Positions 16,171 to 25,580 of a DNA stretch of 64,000 nt are shown here, in pieces; within the stretch, counting starts at the first letter, position 1; the number at the start of each line of letters is the position of its first letter. Both the position numbers and the translations under genes were made by a program. Origin of the DNA: Phycisphaerales bacterium (GTDB taxonomy: Bacteria > Planctomycetota > Phycisphaerae > UBA1845); assembly GCA_020852275.1 (NCBI GenBank), contig JADZBE010000014.1, forward strand, positions 1 through 64,000, written 5' to 3'. The notes below the pieces were generated by a model that was not told the origin of the DNA, did no database searches, and saw only the letters and a list, made by a program, of their open reading frames with translations.

Positions 16171-17019
16171 CTACTTCATCGAATCATACCCGATCAGATC
16201 ATACAACTCCTGCCGCGTCTGCATCCGATCGACGAGATCGCGCTGAGTGCGGTCCTGCTTCAGCACGCGCAGCGCGCCTTCCATCGCCTTCATCGCAAGG
16301 CGCTGGAGCGTCACCGGGAAGATCACCAGCCGGTAGCCGATGGCCGCGAATTCCTCGACCGTCAGCATCGGCGTCTTGCCGAACTCCGTCATGTTGGCGA
16401 GCAGGACCGACGGCACGTCCCGGGCGAAGCGGGCGAACTCCTCCTTCGACTGCAGCGCCTCGGGAAAGATGCCGTCCGCGCCGGCCTTGAGATACAGGTG
16501 CGCGCGGCGCACGGCGTCGTCGTACCCCGTCACGCCGCGGGCGTCGGTGCGCGCGAGGAGGAAGAAATCCGGCGACGACTTCGCGGCGGCCGCGGCGGCG
16601 AGCTTCTCGCACATTTCGTTTTCCGGCACGAGCTTCTTGCCGTCCAGGTGCCCGCAGCGCTTGGGAAACTCCTGATCCTCCAGGTGAATCGCGCTGACGC
16701 CGACGCTTTCCAGCTCGCGCACGGTTCGCGCCGCGTTGTCCGGCCCGCCGTAGCCTGTGTCCGCGTCCATGAGAATCGGGATGGACGTGACCGACGCGAT
16801 CCGCGCCGCGTGCTCGCGCGCCTCCGTCAGCGTCATCAGCCCCACATCCGGCACGCCCCCCACGCTGTTGGCCAGCACCGCGCCGGACAGGTACATGGCC
16901 TCGAAGCCCTCGCGCTCGATCAGCCGCGCGGAGAGGGCGTTGATCGCGCCGGGCAGGCAGAGCCCGGATCGCTCGATGAGCTTTCGGAGTTGTGCTGACC
17001 GTTGGGCCGAACCTGACAT
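16171..17019 (-). CDS. prpB: methylisocitrate lyase
   Basis: Cleaves 2-methylisocitrate to pyruvate and succinate in the methylcitrate cycle of propionate breakdown. The 282-residue product matches the PEP mutase/isocitrate lyase superfamily with the PrpB-specific KRCGHLDGK loop (about 120-128), the Mg-binding DADTGYG (85-91), IHLEDQ (112-116), FFLLARTDA and LANMTEFGKTP, and the C-terminal TRQELYDLIGYDSM. Start 17019 is chosen because AAGGAG lies six bases upstream; an ATG at 17037 would add six residues and place that Shine-Dalgarno inside the gene. No prpC or prpD is adjacent. Related oxaloacetate decarboxylases exist, but the KRCGH loop favours PrpB. Confidence 0.88.
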   Translation of the reverse strand: MSGSAQRSAQLRKLIERSGLCLPGAINALSARLIEREGFEAMYLSGAVLANSVGGVPDVGLMTLTEAREHAARIASVTSIPILMDADTGYGGPDNAARTVRELESVGVSAIHLEDQEFPKRCGHLDGKKLVPENEMCEKLAAAAAAKSSPDFFLLARTDARGVTGYDDAVRRAHLYLKAGADGIFPEALQSKEEFARFARDVPSVLLANMTEFGKTPMLTVEEFAAIGYRLVIFPVTLQRLAMKAMEGALRVLKQDRTQRDLVDRMQTRQELYDLIGYDSMK

Positions 17020-17195
17020 CTGCCTCTCCTTGGACATGCAGGCCGCCTGACCTGCTGCGACCGCCGGTCTCCTAGCGCCACGGTCACCTTCGCTGGTTCA
17101 CCGCGACATTCCTGAGGCGCCAGTCGTCCCGACAGGCATACGTTGCACCGGCGCATCAAGGTCGCCATTCATGCTTCGCACACTGTTAGATTCCA

Positions 17196-18257
17196 TCACG
17201 GCGTCCCGTACACGCGCAGCCGCGCCCACACCGGGTAATGGTCCGACAGGTTCCGGTCGCAGTGGCCTTCGTCGCACATCTGGTTCCCCGCCAACGGAAT
17301 CAACACCGCGTAGTCGAGCGGGTCGATGCGGACACGGCCGTTGCGGCTGTCGCCGATGAGGATGTAATCCAGCCGCCCGCTGGGACCGTCCCCGTTGTCC
17401 GGGTAGAAGTAGCGCGTCAGCGTGTTGTTGTCCTGGTCCCAGGTGTAGGTGTAATCCTGCACATCGGGGTCGTGCGCCACGTCGCGCAGGTTTGCGCCGG
17501 TGAGCATCAGGTCGGTGAACGTCGTGCTGTATTCGTCGATCTTGCGGTCCTCGCCGTACACATTGTAGTCGCCGATGGCCACCACCGGGCGCGAGGGGTG
17601 GTCCGCCTGGTACTCGCGGATGCGCTTGGCGAGCTGCTTCATCTGCTTGCGCCGCGCGACGATGGCGCTGTCGTAGTAGTCCGACTGCATGTGCGTGTTG
17701 AACACGCCGATCGCCAGCCCGTCCTTGAGGATCGTCGCTTCCAGCCAGCCCTTGGCGGCGAAGAACTCGAAGCCCGCGCCGTTGTGATACTCGCGCTGGC
17801 GGGCGTCGAGCATTTCGAAGCGGCTGCGCATCGCCAGACCCGAATGCTCGAGATTCCCCTTGTACTTGAAGCCGGTGAACGAGCAGCACATCGAGTCGTC
17901 ATAGTGGAATCGCAGGTACGGACGCCAGATGTCGTCGTCGTCCCACACCTCCTCATACGCGATCCAGTCGAGATCGCCCATCCACGTGCGGCTGATCCAG
18001 TCCGCCCGCGGCTGGTCCGCCCAACTGTCCACGAACGAGTCGCCCGCCAGGTGCGTGTTATACGCAACCAGCTCGAACGTCGTCTCCGCGGCCGGGCCGG
18101 GACCGTTGTCGCCAGCGTCGATCGCCAGCGCCATCGCCGCGCGATCGTCAGCGCCGGGATCATCCCCTTCGCCGAGGACGATCTTGTCGCACCCCGCCGA
18201 AGCGAGCAGCGCCCCGCCGCACCACGCCCACGCACGCCCCATGATCCCGCGTTTCAT
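17196..18257 (-). CDS. endonuclease/exonuclease/phosphatase-family lipoprotein
   Basis: A 353-residue exported protein with a lipobox (LLASAGC, about 17-23), so it is probably lipid-anchored. The mature part has the EEP fold: FELVAYNTHLAG at the first strand, an early acidic metal ligand in IAYEEVWDDDD, VVAIGDYNVYGED for the D-x-N catalytic pair, and the terminal LSDHYPVWARL with the catalytic SDH. Similar secreted proteins are DNases, sphingomyelinases or inositol phosphatases; the substrate is open. GGAGG seven bases ahead of the ATG supports the start. It appears monocistronic. Confidence 0.82.
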   Translation of the reverse strand: MKRGIMGRAWAWCGGALLASAGCDKIVLGEGDDPGADDRAAMALAIDAGDNGPGPAAETTFELVAYNTHLAGDSFVDSWADQPRADWISRTWMGDLDWIAYEEVWDDDDIWRPYLRFHYDDSMCCSFTGFKYKGNLEHSGLAMRSRFEMLDARQREYHNGAGFEFFAAKGWLEATILKDGLAIGVFNTHMQSDYYDSAIVARRKQMKQLAKRIREYQADHPSRPVVAIGDYNVYGEDRKIDEYSTTFTDLMLTGANLRDVAHDPDVQDYTYTWDQDNNTLTRYFYPDNGDGPSGRLDYILIGDSRNGRVRIDPLDYAVLIPLAGNQMCDEGHCDRNLSDHYPVWARLRVYGTP

Positions 18258-18375
18258 GCCCGGCCTCCGACCACGTTCCCCCTGGATCCTGCACTCGATG
18301 CGCAGAGTCGGTCATCCTACCGCACCGCGAAGCCCGCTCCAAAGGGTGCTCCAGATTTGCATGGCACAAAAGAAA

Positions 18376-18412
18376 AGCCGCCGGGACGCTTGTTGAGCGT
18401 GACCCGGCGGCT
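18376..18412 (-). terminator. Rho-independent terminator of the Cys-rich protein gene
   Basis: Arms AGCCGCCGGG (18376-18385) and CCCGGCGGCT (18403-18412) pair perfectly, with an inner ACGCT/AGCGT stem. On the minus strand the hairpin is followed by a TTTTCTTTTG tract. It begins 29 bases after the stop codon of the minus-strand gene at 18441. Confidence 0.8.
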
Positions 18413-18440
18413 GGATGTCATGGGCGCAGCAGGCTCCGTC

Positions 18441-20750
18441 TTACGGCGCCGTGCACGTCTTGGTCACGCAGATCAGCGGGCAATCCTCCAGGCAGGCCGT
18501 GTGGTCGCCGGCGGAGATGCCGCTCCACTTGACCACCACCTTGCCGCGCGCGTTGACCGTGCCGGTGCGCACGTCCGTTCCGTCAAGCACCACGACGATG
18601 GTCGTACCGATAGGCAGCGTCGTCTTCACCGTCGCCTTCAACTGGAACGCGCCGCCGCGCTCCTTGCACTTGCCCACCAGGCTGGTGATCTTTGCGCAGT
18701 TGATCGTGCACACGTCGCCGTCCGAGCAGGATACGCCGAACTCCCGCGGTCTGCCGCCCTGCGCGAAGCACTGCGCCTCGGCGAGATCCAGGCAGGAGCC
18801 GTCGTCGAAGCAGCACGCCGGCACGGGCAGCTCGCACACCGCGTCCTCGCAGGCGACGCCCTTGTTGCGGGGAATGCCCGGCGCGTCGAGGCAGTCGAAC
18901 GGCGGCAGGAACGTGCACGATCCGTTCTGCAGACAGCATGCCACCGGGTCGATGCAGTTCACCGTGTCGCACGTCGTCCCCTGACCCAGCGGAACGCCGC
19001 CGTTGGCCAGGCACTCGCTGCGCGGCAGCTCCGAGCAGCTTTCATTGAAGAAGCAGCACGCTTCCAGACCCTCCGCGCACTCGACGATGGCGCAGCCCGA
19101 TCCGTCGCCCATCGGCGTTCCGCCCTGCTCCCCGCAGGCGAACGCGCTGGTCTCGATGCAGGCGCGACCGTCGTCGAAGCAGCAGGCCTGCGGCGGGCAG
19201 TTTGCCTCGCTGCACTGCTGGTCCGGCGAGAACGAGCCTTCCAGGTGCGTGCAGGTGAAGTCGCTGGTGTAGAAGCAGCGCCCGTCCGCCAGGCAGCACG
19301 CGCCGTATTGCGCTTCCTCGCTGCACGGGGCCGGGAAGTCGCTGCACAGCTTGCCATAGCCGTAGAACTTGTGCTCCGGAAGCTGCTCGCAATCCTCCGG
19401 CGAGAGCATGTCGCAGCGGTCAAAGCCGTCCAGCGTCCAGCAGCACACGCCGGTGCAGTGCGGGTCGAGCGTTTCGCAGGCCGTCCCCTCGCCGCGCCAC
19501 GTGCCGCGCAGGCTCTGGCACAGCGTGCGCGAGACGTCCTCGACGCATCCTTCCTTCACGCAGCAGGCGCCGTTGCCGCAGTCCGGGAAGATCGTCGCGC
19601 ACTCCGTGTCCTCGCCGCGGAAGAAGCCGCCCAGCGCGGCGCAGTGCTCCGGCGTCGATCCGTCCAGGCACGTGCCGTCCGTGAAGCAGCACGCCCCCTG
19701 CACGCAGCTCGTGTCGCAGGTCGTGAAGTGTCCCATGTACGTTCCGCCCGCGTCCTCGCAGGCGAATTTGTTCAACCCGTCCTGGCAGCCCACGTCGAAG
19801 CAGCACGCCCCGTCCGGCAGCGGGCAACCCTGCTCCCAGTATTCCAGCGCGTCCTCGCAGGTCACGCCCGGCGCGGTGAACTGACCCGCGCACAGCTCCT
19901 CAAACTCCGACGTACACTCCCACTCCCCGCCCGTTTCCACGCAGCACACGCCCTGCTGCTTGATGCACAGCTTCAGCGAGTACGCGCCGGAGCTGGCCGG
20001 CGAAACTTCCAGATCATCCGGCAGCGGCGGCGCCAGCGAACCCCCCGTCAGCCCCAGCGTGTTGCCCACGGAGAACGGACGCGGATACGTCCGGTTGTCG
20101 CGCCCGTACGCCACCGTGCGCCCCGTGCCCCACGCGCACGCGACGAAATATCGCTTCCCCGCCAGCAGCGGCACCGGCTGCGGCATCTGATGCTCGTCCA
20201 CGAACACGCCGCTGCAGTAGAACGTCGGCGTGCCGGCCCCGGCGACGCGGACGATCACTTCCTTCACCTTGGCGTAGATCCCCGGCTCGGCGTCTTTCTC
20301 TTCAAACACGTTGAAATAGACGTCGAAGGACTCGTTGGTCGGGATGTTGAGTTGCATGCAGAACTCGGTGAGTTGCGCCGGCTCAAGAACTTCATAGACG
20401 TTTCCGCGGTATCGCGGCGCGCCCGAGAACACGGTGATGTACTCGCCGGTCTGCTCGCAACCCTCGCCGCCGGCGAGACCGGGTCCATCGCCTTCGTCGC
20501 AAGAGTCCACCGTGATGAAAGGCAGCCCCGCGTCCGGATCCCCGGAGACTGAGGGCGGACTGCTGCCCGCCGAAGAAGACGACGCCATCGCCGCAGCCGC
20601 GGGCACGGCCGCGCCGCGCGCCGCACAAGGCAGCAGCACCGCGCACGCCGTCAGCCATCCCACGATCGTCCGCCCCGTGCGAATCCGCGATGCCCCGTGC
20701 GTCCGCGCCCCCAGCGCCGACGCGAGCTTCTTTCCTCTCAAGCTGTCCAT
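18441..20750 (-). CDS. secreted protein with ten Cys-rich repeats
   Basis: A 769-residue exported protein of unknown function. A signal peptide (TIVGWLTACAVLLPCAARGA, about 30-49) is followed by a region of about 200 residues without repeats. Ten repeats of 38-48 residues then follow the pattern ACC-x-DGSC...C...GG...G-x-G-T-x-C...C, for example GACCFTDGTCLDGSTPEHC. A C-terminal domain of about 95 residues resembles a small beta-sandwich. Six or so Cys per repeat suggests three disulfides each. Such ACC-DGSC repeats are common in planctomycete secreted proteins. Start 20750 has GGAGGG just upstream; an open frame reaching 20909 is repeat DNA. A terminator follows. Confidence 0.78.
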   Translation of the reverse strand: MDSLRGKKLASALGARTHGASRIRTGRTIVGWLTACAVLLPCAARGAAVPAAAAMASSSSAGSSPPSVSGDPDAGLPFITVDSCDEGDGPGLAGGEGCEQTGEYITVFSGAPRYRGNVYEVLEPAQLTEFCMQLNIPTNESFDVYFNVFEEKDAEPGIYAKVKEVIVRVAGAGTPTFYCSGVFVDEHQMPQPVPLLAGKRYFVACAWGTGRTVAYGRDNRTYPRPFSVGNTLGLTGGSLAPPLPDDLEVSPASSGAYSLKLCIKQQGVCCVETGGEWECTSEFEELCAGQFTAPGVTCEDALEYWEQGCPLPDGACCFDVGCQDGLNKFACEDAGGTYMGHFTTCDTSCVQGACCFTDGTCLDGSTPEHCAALGGFFRGEDTECATIFPDCGNGACCVKEGCVEDVSRTLCQSLRGTWRGEGTACETLDPHCTGVCCWTLDGFDRCDMLSPEDCEQLPEHKFYGYGKLCSDFPAPCSEEAQYGACCLADGRCFYTSDFTCTHLEGSFSPDQQCSEANCPPQACCFDDGRACIETSAFACGEQGGTPMGDGSGCAIVECAEGLEACCFFNESCSELPRSECLANGGVPLGQGTTCDTVNCIDPVACCLQNGSCTFLPPFDCLDAPGIPRNKGVACEDAVCELPVPACCFDDGSCLDLAEAQCFAQGGRPREFGVSCSDGDVCTINCAKITSLVGKCKERGGAFQLKATVKTTLPIGTTIVVVLDGTDVRTGTVNARGKVVVKWSGISAGDHTACLEDCPLICVTKTCTAP

Positions 20751-21252
20751 AGTCCCTCCGATGCGCGAAGATCCCCGCGATGCGCGAGGGTCCCCTGATG
20801 CGCGATGATCCCCGCGATCCGCATGGCGGCATCCGCGAGGCGGCTTGCTTTCCCCGATCCCCTCAGCGTCCGGGTTGCCCGACACCCCCAAAGGCAACTC
20901 GCGCGACACGTTCCGCCTTCGATTCTACTCTCTGCCCCCGCCAAAAGCGAAACCCGCCGCCCTTATCAGAGCCTTGCGGGTTCCGAGTTCAAGATGCTAT
21001 CCGACGGCAGGAATTGCCGCACCAAGTCCGCGCACCCCGTCCGCGCGCCGCCGAGAGATCACCCTTCGCGGCCTGGCGCAGCGCCCACCGACGGAACCTC
21101 GGCCGCCACTCTATCCTTGCATCGCAGCATCCGAAGCCGCGTCCGAACCCTGCCCGCCGACCCCACCGACGTGTCCAGCAACTGCACCTCCCCAAGCGGT
21201 TATCGGCGCCGCAACTACCCGAGTCCCCGAGTCCCCGAGTGCCCGATCCCCG
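20751..21252. other. non-coding stretch with short tandem repeats
   Basis: There is no gene in these 502 bases between two minus-strand genes. Units GATGCGCGANGRTCCCCNC start at 20760, 20779 and 20797 (18-19 bp period), directly upstream of the Shine-Dalgarno of the Cys-rich protein gene. Near 21221-21245 the octamer GAGTCCCC repeats about three times. An AACCCGC/GCGGGTT pair at 20951/20976 could form a modest stem. Confidence 0.5.
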
Positions 21253-24200
21253 TCAGTCCGAATACGCGTCCGAGTACGAGCCGACCACGCGCTGACCCAC
21301 CGACGCCGGCTTCGACTTGCCCAGCAGCGACGGGAAACGGTCCAGCGTTTCCTCGAAACGGATCGCACGCTTGTCGAGTTCGCCCAGCCGCGCGGCCTCC
21401 GCCGGGTCGATGTAACCGCCGCCGTCGAAGTCCGCATTGCCGCGGATCGTCCCATACAGCGTGAACACGTGCGATCGCGTCGTCGTCCAGTCGCTCATCG
21501 CCGCCAGCAGCGCCACGGCCTCGCCGTAGTTCTCCTGAACGAACGTGTAGCCATTCACGGGGAGCTGCCGCCCGTTGACGCCGAGGTCGAAGCGGAACCC
21601 CGTGTACGCCGAGCCGAGCCGCGGCGACGCGGCGACGTTGCGCACGTTGGCGAGTTCGCCGACCGTCATCAGACCGGTGCCCCGGCGGTGCTGCGGACCT
21701 TCGGCCGGGCCCTGCCCCGTCCAAGTGCGACCGCCCGCGTGGGCGCCGGGGGCGCCGTAGTTGCCCGACGTTTCCAGGGAATCGTCAACGCCGTCGCCGT
21801 CGATGTCGGTCCATTCCTGCGCCGCCGTCGCCTCGCGATAGCCGGCGATCGCCTTAGCCAGCCGGTAGCCGACGGGATACGTCGTGTAGGCGTCTAGCTG
21901 CATGTCGTTGCGAAGCTCCCCGTCGGTCAGCAGCGCGTAACGCAGCGCGTTGTGGACCGCCGGCTTGAGCACCCAGCGCACCTCGTTGCGGCCGTCGCCG
22001 TCGGAATCCACCCCCGAGTCGTACGGATCGAAGAGGTACGGCAGCGGCATGGCCGACATCTGCGACACCGGCAGCCCCGACATGACCGACCACGGCGCGG
22101 AGTTGAGGTTGATGCGTCCGTTGACGCGGAAGCCGCCTTCGTCCACCACGGGCTTTTCATACTCCGGATCGACCACCGTCTCCAGCGGCAGCGCGGTGAA
22201 GTAATCGAACACCGTCTGCCCCCACGGAAGTTGCTTCAGCCCGCCGGGCTGCTCCTCGTTGGAGCCGGCCGGATCCGCATGATGCGGCGCCAGTGTGATG
22301 GGATTGCCCTGCAAGTCGACGCCTTCCACGCCGTTGTCGAACACCGGCAGCCGCCCGTTGTCGATCTGCCCCTTCTCGCCCGCGAGCATCCGCGTGAACG
22401 CGCCGTCGCGCAGGTTCGCATAACGCATCATGTACAGCATCGAAGCCGTCGTCGGATACGCCGCTTCGAGACTGCCCGTGTCGGCAAACTCGACCTCCAC
22501 GTCGCGGATGGCCGTGAGGTTCGCCATCCCGACCGCGACCGAGTCGTCGTCCGTGTTCTTGCCGTTCTCGAAGCCCAGCGAGTGCTGGCATTTGCCCGCC
22601 CCGTCGAACGCATTGAAGTCGCCGTCCGGCGCTTCCCCGATGGACGCCATCCAGCGGTGCTTGGCGCCGGGGCGCTCCGTGGGATCCAGCGCCCAGTAGT
22701 ACGGGTCAATCTGATCGTCCGACGCGCGCCGCATCCGGCGCTCCATTGTGTACGCATGGGGCTCCCAGTCCTCGGTGCAGTCGGGAATCGTCACCTTGGT
22801 CGCGATGTTCGCGCCGTTGACCTCGAACGCGTCCACCGCGTGGAACGCGCCGTCGTATCCGGCGTTGAACCGCACGAGATAAATCGTGTCGCCGTTCTCG
22901 AACTCCAGCCACTGATCGGAGAAGTCTTTGGTCTCATAGTGCGCATACGGCGGACGCTGACATTTCTCGGTGTTCCAGAGGATCGAGCCGTTGGGTCCGC
23001 CCTGCTCATCACCCCACGCAACGCCGAAGTACCCGTCGGGCCGCGCCTCCACTGGAACGCCGGCCATCGTCTGCGGATTCGGGAGGAATGCCGGTCCGCC
23101 GCTGTCGAAGCGGTAGAGCTTGCCGTTCTCGAAGCTTTGGCCGCTGACGACGTACAGTCCGTACCGGCTCAGATCGAACACTGCGTCCCTGTACGGAGAA
23201 AACAACTCCACGGCGTAGGCCTTGGCGCAGGGATCGGTGCCGCCATTCCGCTCGACAAACACGGCCGTGACTTCCGTGATATACGGCTGGCGCTCCAGGC
23301 CGTGCGCGGATTCTGGAATGCCCAAGCCGCCGCCTTGCGCGTCCACCGCTTCGATCACCTGTCCGAATTGCGCCGAGCCGGGGTTGCTGACGCGCAGTGG
23401 CACGGACGTCGAGGGATCGTCGTACAGCAGGTCCTCATAGCCCGGGCGCGTGCGACCGTCCGTGTCCTTCACCAGGTGCGCCGCGTCCCAGCCCTGGTCG
23501 GCGAAGTCGATCAGGTTCGCGGTCATCGACGCGGCCAGATACGCCACGAGGTCGAACCGGTCCGCCGTGCCGCCGCCGTCATAGTCAAAGTCATCGAGGT
23601 CGCGTCCGCCGAAGGCTGGCGACGGGACTCCGGTGAACTCGCCGTCGTCGAAGAACGGCGGGAGCGGATCCTCCATCGCGTAGTTCAGCAGCATGCGCGT
23701 GAACGTCGCCTGAATCTGCGCGACCGCCGCGCCCGCCTTGGCCGCGTCCGCCGGGTCCACCGCGCCGCCGACGGCAAGCTGCTGCTGGAGGTAGTCGATG
23801 GCATTCACGCCGGTGGGAACGTCCGGTTTCGCGAACGCGCCCAGCAACTCCTTCTCGACCCACGGCAGGGACATCAGCAGCCGCCCGCCGAGGTTCGCTT
23901 CCATCGCCCCGTCGCCGTCGAAGTCCGGGCAGCTCGACACGTCCGCGACGCCGTTGCCGTCCACGTCCACGCACGGGTACTGGTAATACGCCAGGAAGGG
24001 CAGCGAGCTGCGCACCTTCGGATCGGCGCTGGACTCGTTCTGAATGTACCGCCGGCGCATCACGTCGGTCAGGTCGCGCCCGCCTTGTCCCTGAACATAG
24101 CGCGAGAAGAGGTCGTCGTGGCTGACGGTCGTCACCCAGCGCCGGCGGTCGTAGAACATGCCGTTGCCCACGCCGGTGGAGGTCTGCCGCGTGCTGAGCA

Positions 24201-25386
24201 CGTTGTGCAGCCACACGTCGCCGCCCTGGTCGTACGGCTCGTCAAACGTCATCGACCACCAGTGATGCTGCCCCTGCGCCAGCAGCGGCAAGGGAAGCAG
24301 CAGCTTGTCGCCCAGCTCGCCCGGGTCCGTGCCGTAGTCGATGTCGGGAATGAACGGGTTGCCCGTCAACTTCGTCGGCGGCAGCACGCGCGAGGGAACC
24401 AGCCCGCCGCGGCGCCGCAGCGGCGGCTCCTCCACCGCGGACGAGTATTCACGCGACAGCATCCCGGCGCGATCCACCGTCGGCCTGACCTTGTAGTCGT
24501 CGGCGAGCAGCGTGTTGATCAGCAGCGGATGCGCGCTGCTCAGGTTCACCATCGCGCCGTGATCGACGACGGTCATGCCCACGCCCGGCTCGCCCGCGGC
24601 GTTGATCGGATCGTTCACCAGGCGCTTCAGTTCGCGCACCTGCTCGTCGGCGATGCCCAGCGAACTGAGCCGGAACTGCCGCGCGTCGTTGATCCCGTCC
24701 CCGTCGGAGTCCACCCAGTCCACCATGCCGTCCGGCGTCCAGACGTCGTTGCCGCGGTAGTTGTAGTCGCCCCACAACTGGACCGGGTTTCCGTTGGCGT
24801 CCTCCCAGTCCCAGATCCAGTCGGAGTTGTCGATCACGCCGTCGTTGGAATCCACGAACTTCGGCGCGGTCAGCGGAATGCGCACGTCCACCTTGCCGGG
24901 CCAGAACTGCTCATTCGTGGGCAGCGCCGCGGGAGCCTGGAACGGCTCGCGCGATACAAAAGCCTCCATGTCCGAAGCCAGCACCGAACCGCGACCGCCC
25001 TGCCAGAGGGCGTTGACGTCGGCCGCCGTGGCTTCCGGCTGGCCGAGGAGCGAATGCACGCCCAGCACCTCGCCGTAGGTCGGCTGAATCACCTCGCCAT
25101 TGCCGCGCAGCAGACCATCCGTCTGCTTCGAAGCGTAAGCCACCCCCCCGTCGCCGATCACGTCGCTGATGAGCGCCTCGCCCACCCGGCTCACAACGGA
25201 GCCGATGGCCGTGTCGCGGTCCACGCGCTCCTGCTGAATCTGCAGGCTCTGCGCCTCGAAGCGCATGCTCTTGAGGAACACGACGCCGACGACGAACAGA
25301 ATCCCCAGCAGCGCCACGACCACCACCAGCGCCACGCCCTCGCGCCGCCAGGCCCGCGTGCCCCGTGCCCGGGTTGACTTCATCAT
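21253..25386 (-). CDS. giant GspK-like minor pseudopilin
   Basis: A 1377-residue protein with a pilin-like N-terminus: a basic stretch, then EGVALVVVVALLGILFVVGVVFL, followed by a predicted long helix (SLQIQQERVDRDTAI). About residue 1090 it has RINLNSAPWSVMSGLP, close to the INLNTA...VL element of GspK. Several DxDGDG-type acidic loops (e.g. DSDGDGINDARQF, DFDGDGAME, DIDGDGVDD) could bind calcium. GspK is normally about 330 residues, so about 1000 extra residues are inserted between the membrane anchor and the conserved domain. ATG 25386 is preferred because GAGG lies eight bases upstream; an upstream ATG exists at 25425. It follows a GspJ-like gene and probably caps a type II secretion or pilus-like fibre. 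Confidence 0.75.
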   Translation of the reverse strand: MMKSTRARGTRAWRREGVALVVVVALLGILFVVGVVFLKSMRFEAQSLQIQQERVDRDTAIGSVVSRVGEALISDVIGDGGVAYASKQTDGLLRGNGEVIQPTYGEVLGVHSLLGQPEATAADVNALWQGGRGSVLASDMEAFVSREPFQAPAALPTNEQFWPGKVDVRIPLTAPKFVDSNDGVIDNSDWIWDWEDANGNPVQLWGDYNYRGNDVWTPDGMVDWVDSDGDGINDARQFRLSSLGIADEQVRELKRLVNDPINAAGEPGVGMTVVDHGAMVNLSSAHPLLINTLLADDYKVRPTVDRAGMLSREYSSAVEEPPLRRRGGLVPSRVLPPTKLTGNPFIPDIDYGTDPGELGDKLLLPLPLLAQGQHHWWSMTFDEPYDQGGDVWLHNVLSTRQTSTGVGNGMFYDRRRWVTTVSHDDLFSRYVQGQGGRDLTDVMRRRYIQNESSADPKVRSSLPFLAYYQYPCVDVDGNGVADVSSCPDFDGDGAMEANLGGRLLMSLPWVEKELLGAFAKPDVPTGVNAIDYLQQQLAVGGAVDPADAAKAGAAVAQIQATFTRMLLNYAMEDPLPPFFDDGEFTGVPSPAFGGRDLDDFDYDGGGTADRFDLVAYLAASMTANLIDFADQGWDAAHLVKDTDGRTRPGYEDLLYDDPSTSVPLRVSNPGSAQFGQVIEAVDAQGGGLGIPESAHGLERQPYITEVTAVFVERNGGTDPCAKAYAVELFSPYRDAVFDLSRYGLYVVSGQSFENGKLYRFDSGGPAFLPNPQTMAGVPVEARPDGYFGVAWGDEQGGPNGSILWNTEKCQRPPYAHYETKDFSDQWLEFENGDTIYLVRFNAGYDGAFHAVDAFEVNGANIATKVTIPDCTEDWEPHAYTMERRMRRASDDQIDPYYWALDPTERPGAKHRWMASIGEAPDGDFNAFDGAGKCQHSLGFENGKNTDDDSVAVGMANLTAIRDVEVEFADTGSLEAAYPTTASMLYMMRYANLRDGAFTRMLAGEKGQIDNGRLPVFDNGVEGVDLQGNPITLAPHHADPAGSNEEQPGGLKQLPWGQTVFDYFTALPLETVVDPEYEKPVVDEGGFRVNGRINLNSAPWSVMSGLPVSQMSAMPLPYLFDPYDSGVDSDGDGRNEVRWVLKPAVHNALRYALLTDGELRNDMQLDAYTTYPVGYRLAKAIAGYREATAAQEWTDIDGDGVDDSLETSGNYGAPGAHAGGRTWTGQGPAEGPQHRRGTGLMTVGELANVRNVAASPRLGSAYTGFRFDLGVNGRQLPVNGYTFVQENYGEAVALLAAMSDWTTTRSHVFTLYGTIRGNADFDGGGYIDPAEAARLGELDKRAIRFEETLDRFPSLLGKSKPASVGQRVVGSYSDAYSD

Positions 25387-25404
25387 GTTGTCCTCATGTC
25401 GCAT

Positions 25405-25573
25405 CGTGCTTCGTGCCTCGTTCAACGTGCTTCGTGCTTCGTGCTTCGTGCTTCGTGAATCGTGAATCGTCCCAGTCCGCTTCGCTTTCAGCTTTCGACG
25501 TTTCGACTTTCAGCTTTCAGCGTTCGGCGTTTCAGCTTTCGACGTTTCAGCTTTCGACGTTTCAGCTTTCGAC
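25405..25573. repeat. short tandem repeats between two pseudopilin genes
   Basis: The intergenic DNA is composed of repeats. A 7-mer CTTCGTG recurs about six times near 25408-25460. The 15-mer CAGCTTTCGACGTTT starts at 25489, 25533 and 25548, with a partial unit at 25563. The repeats are T-rich and lie just after the stop of the upstream GspJ-like gene on the minus strand. They look like slippage-derived intergenic DNA. Confidence 0.7.
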
Positions 25574-25580
25574 TTTCACT

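Noticed and set aside
17238-20552. A 1104-residue open frame on the plus strand antisense to the Cys-rich and EEP genes
   Set aside because: GC-rich DNA gives long antisense frames. This one is Arg/Ala/Val-rich with no domain, and both minus-strand genes beneath it have signal peptides, ribosome binding sites and recognisable motifs.
21952-25377. A long plus-strand frame (1141 residues) opposite the GspK-like gene
   Set aside because: Composition is Arg/His/Val-rich with no motifs; the minus-strand frame has a pilin N-terminus and a GspK element.
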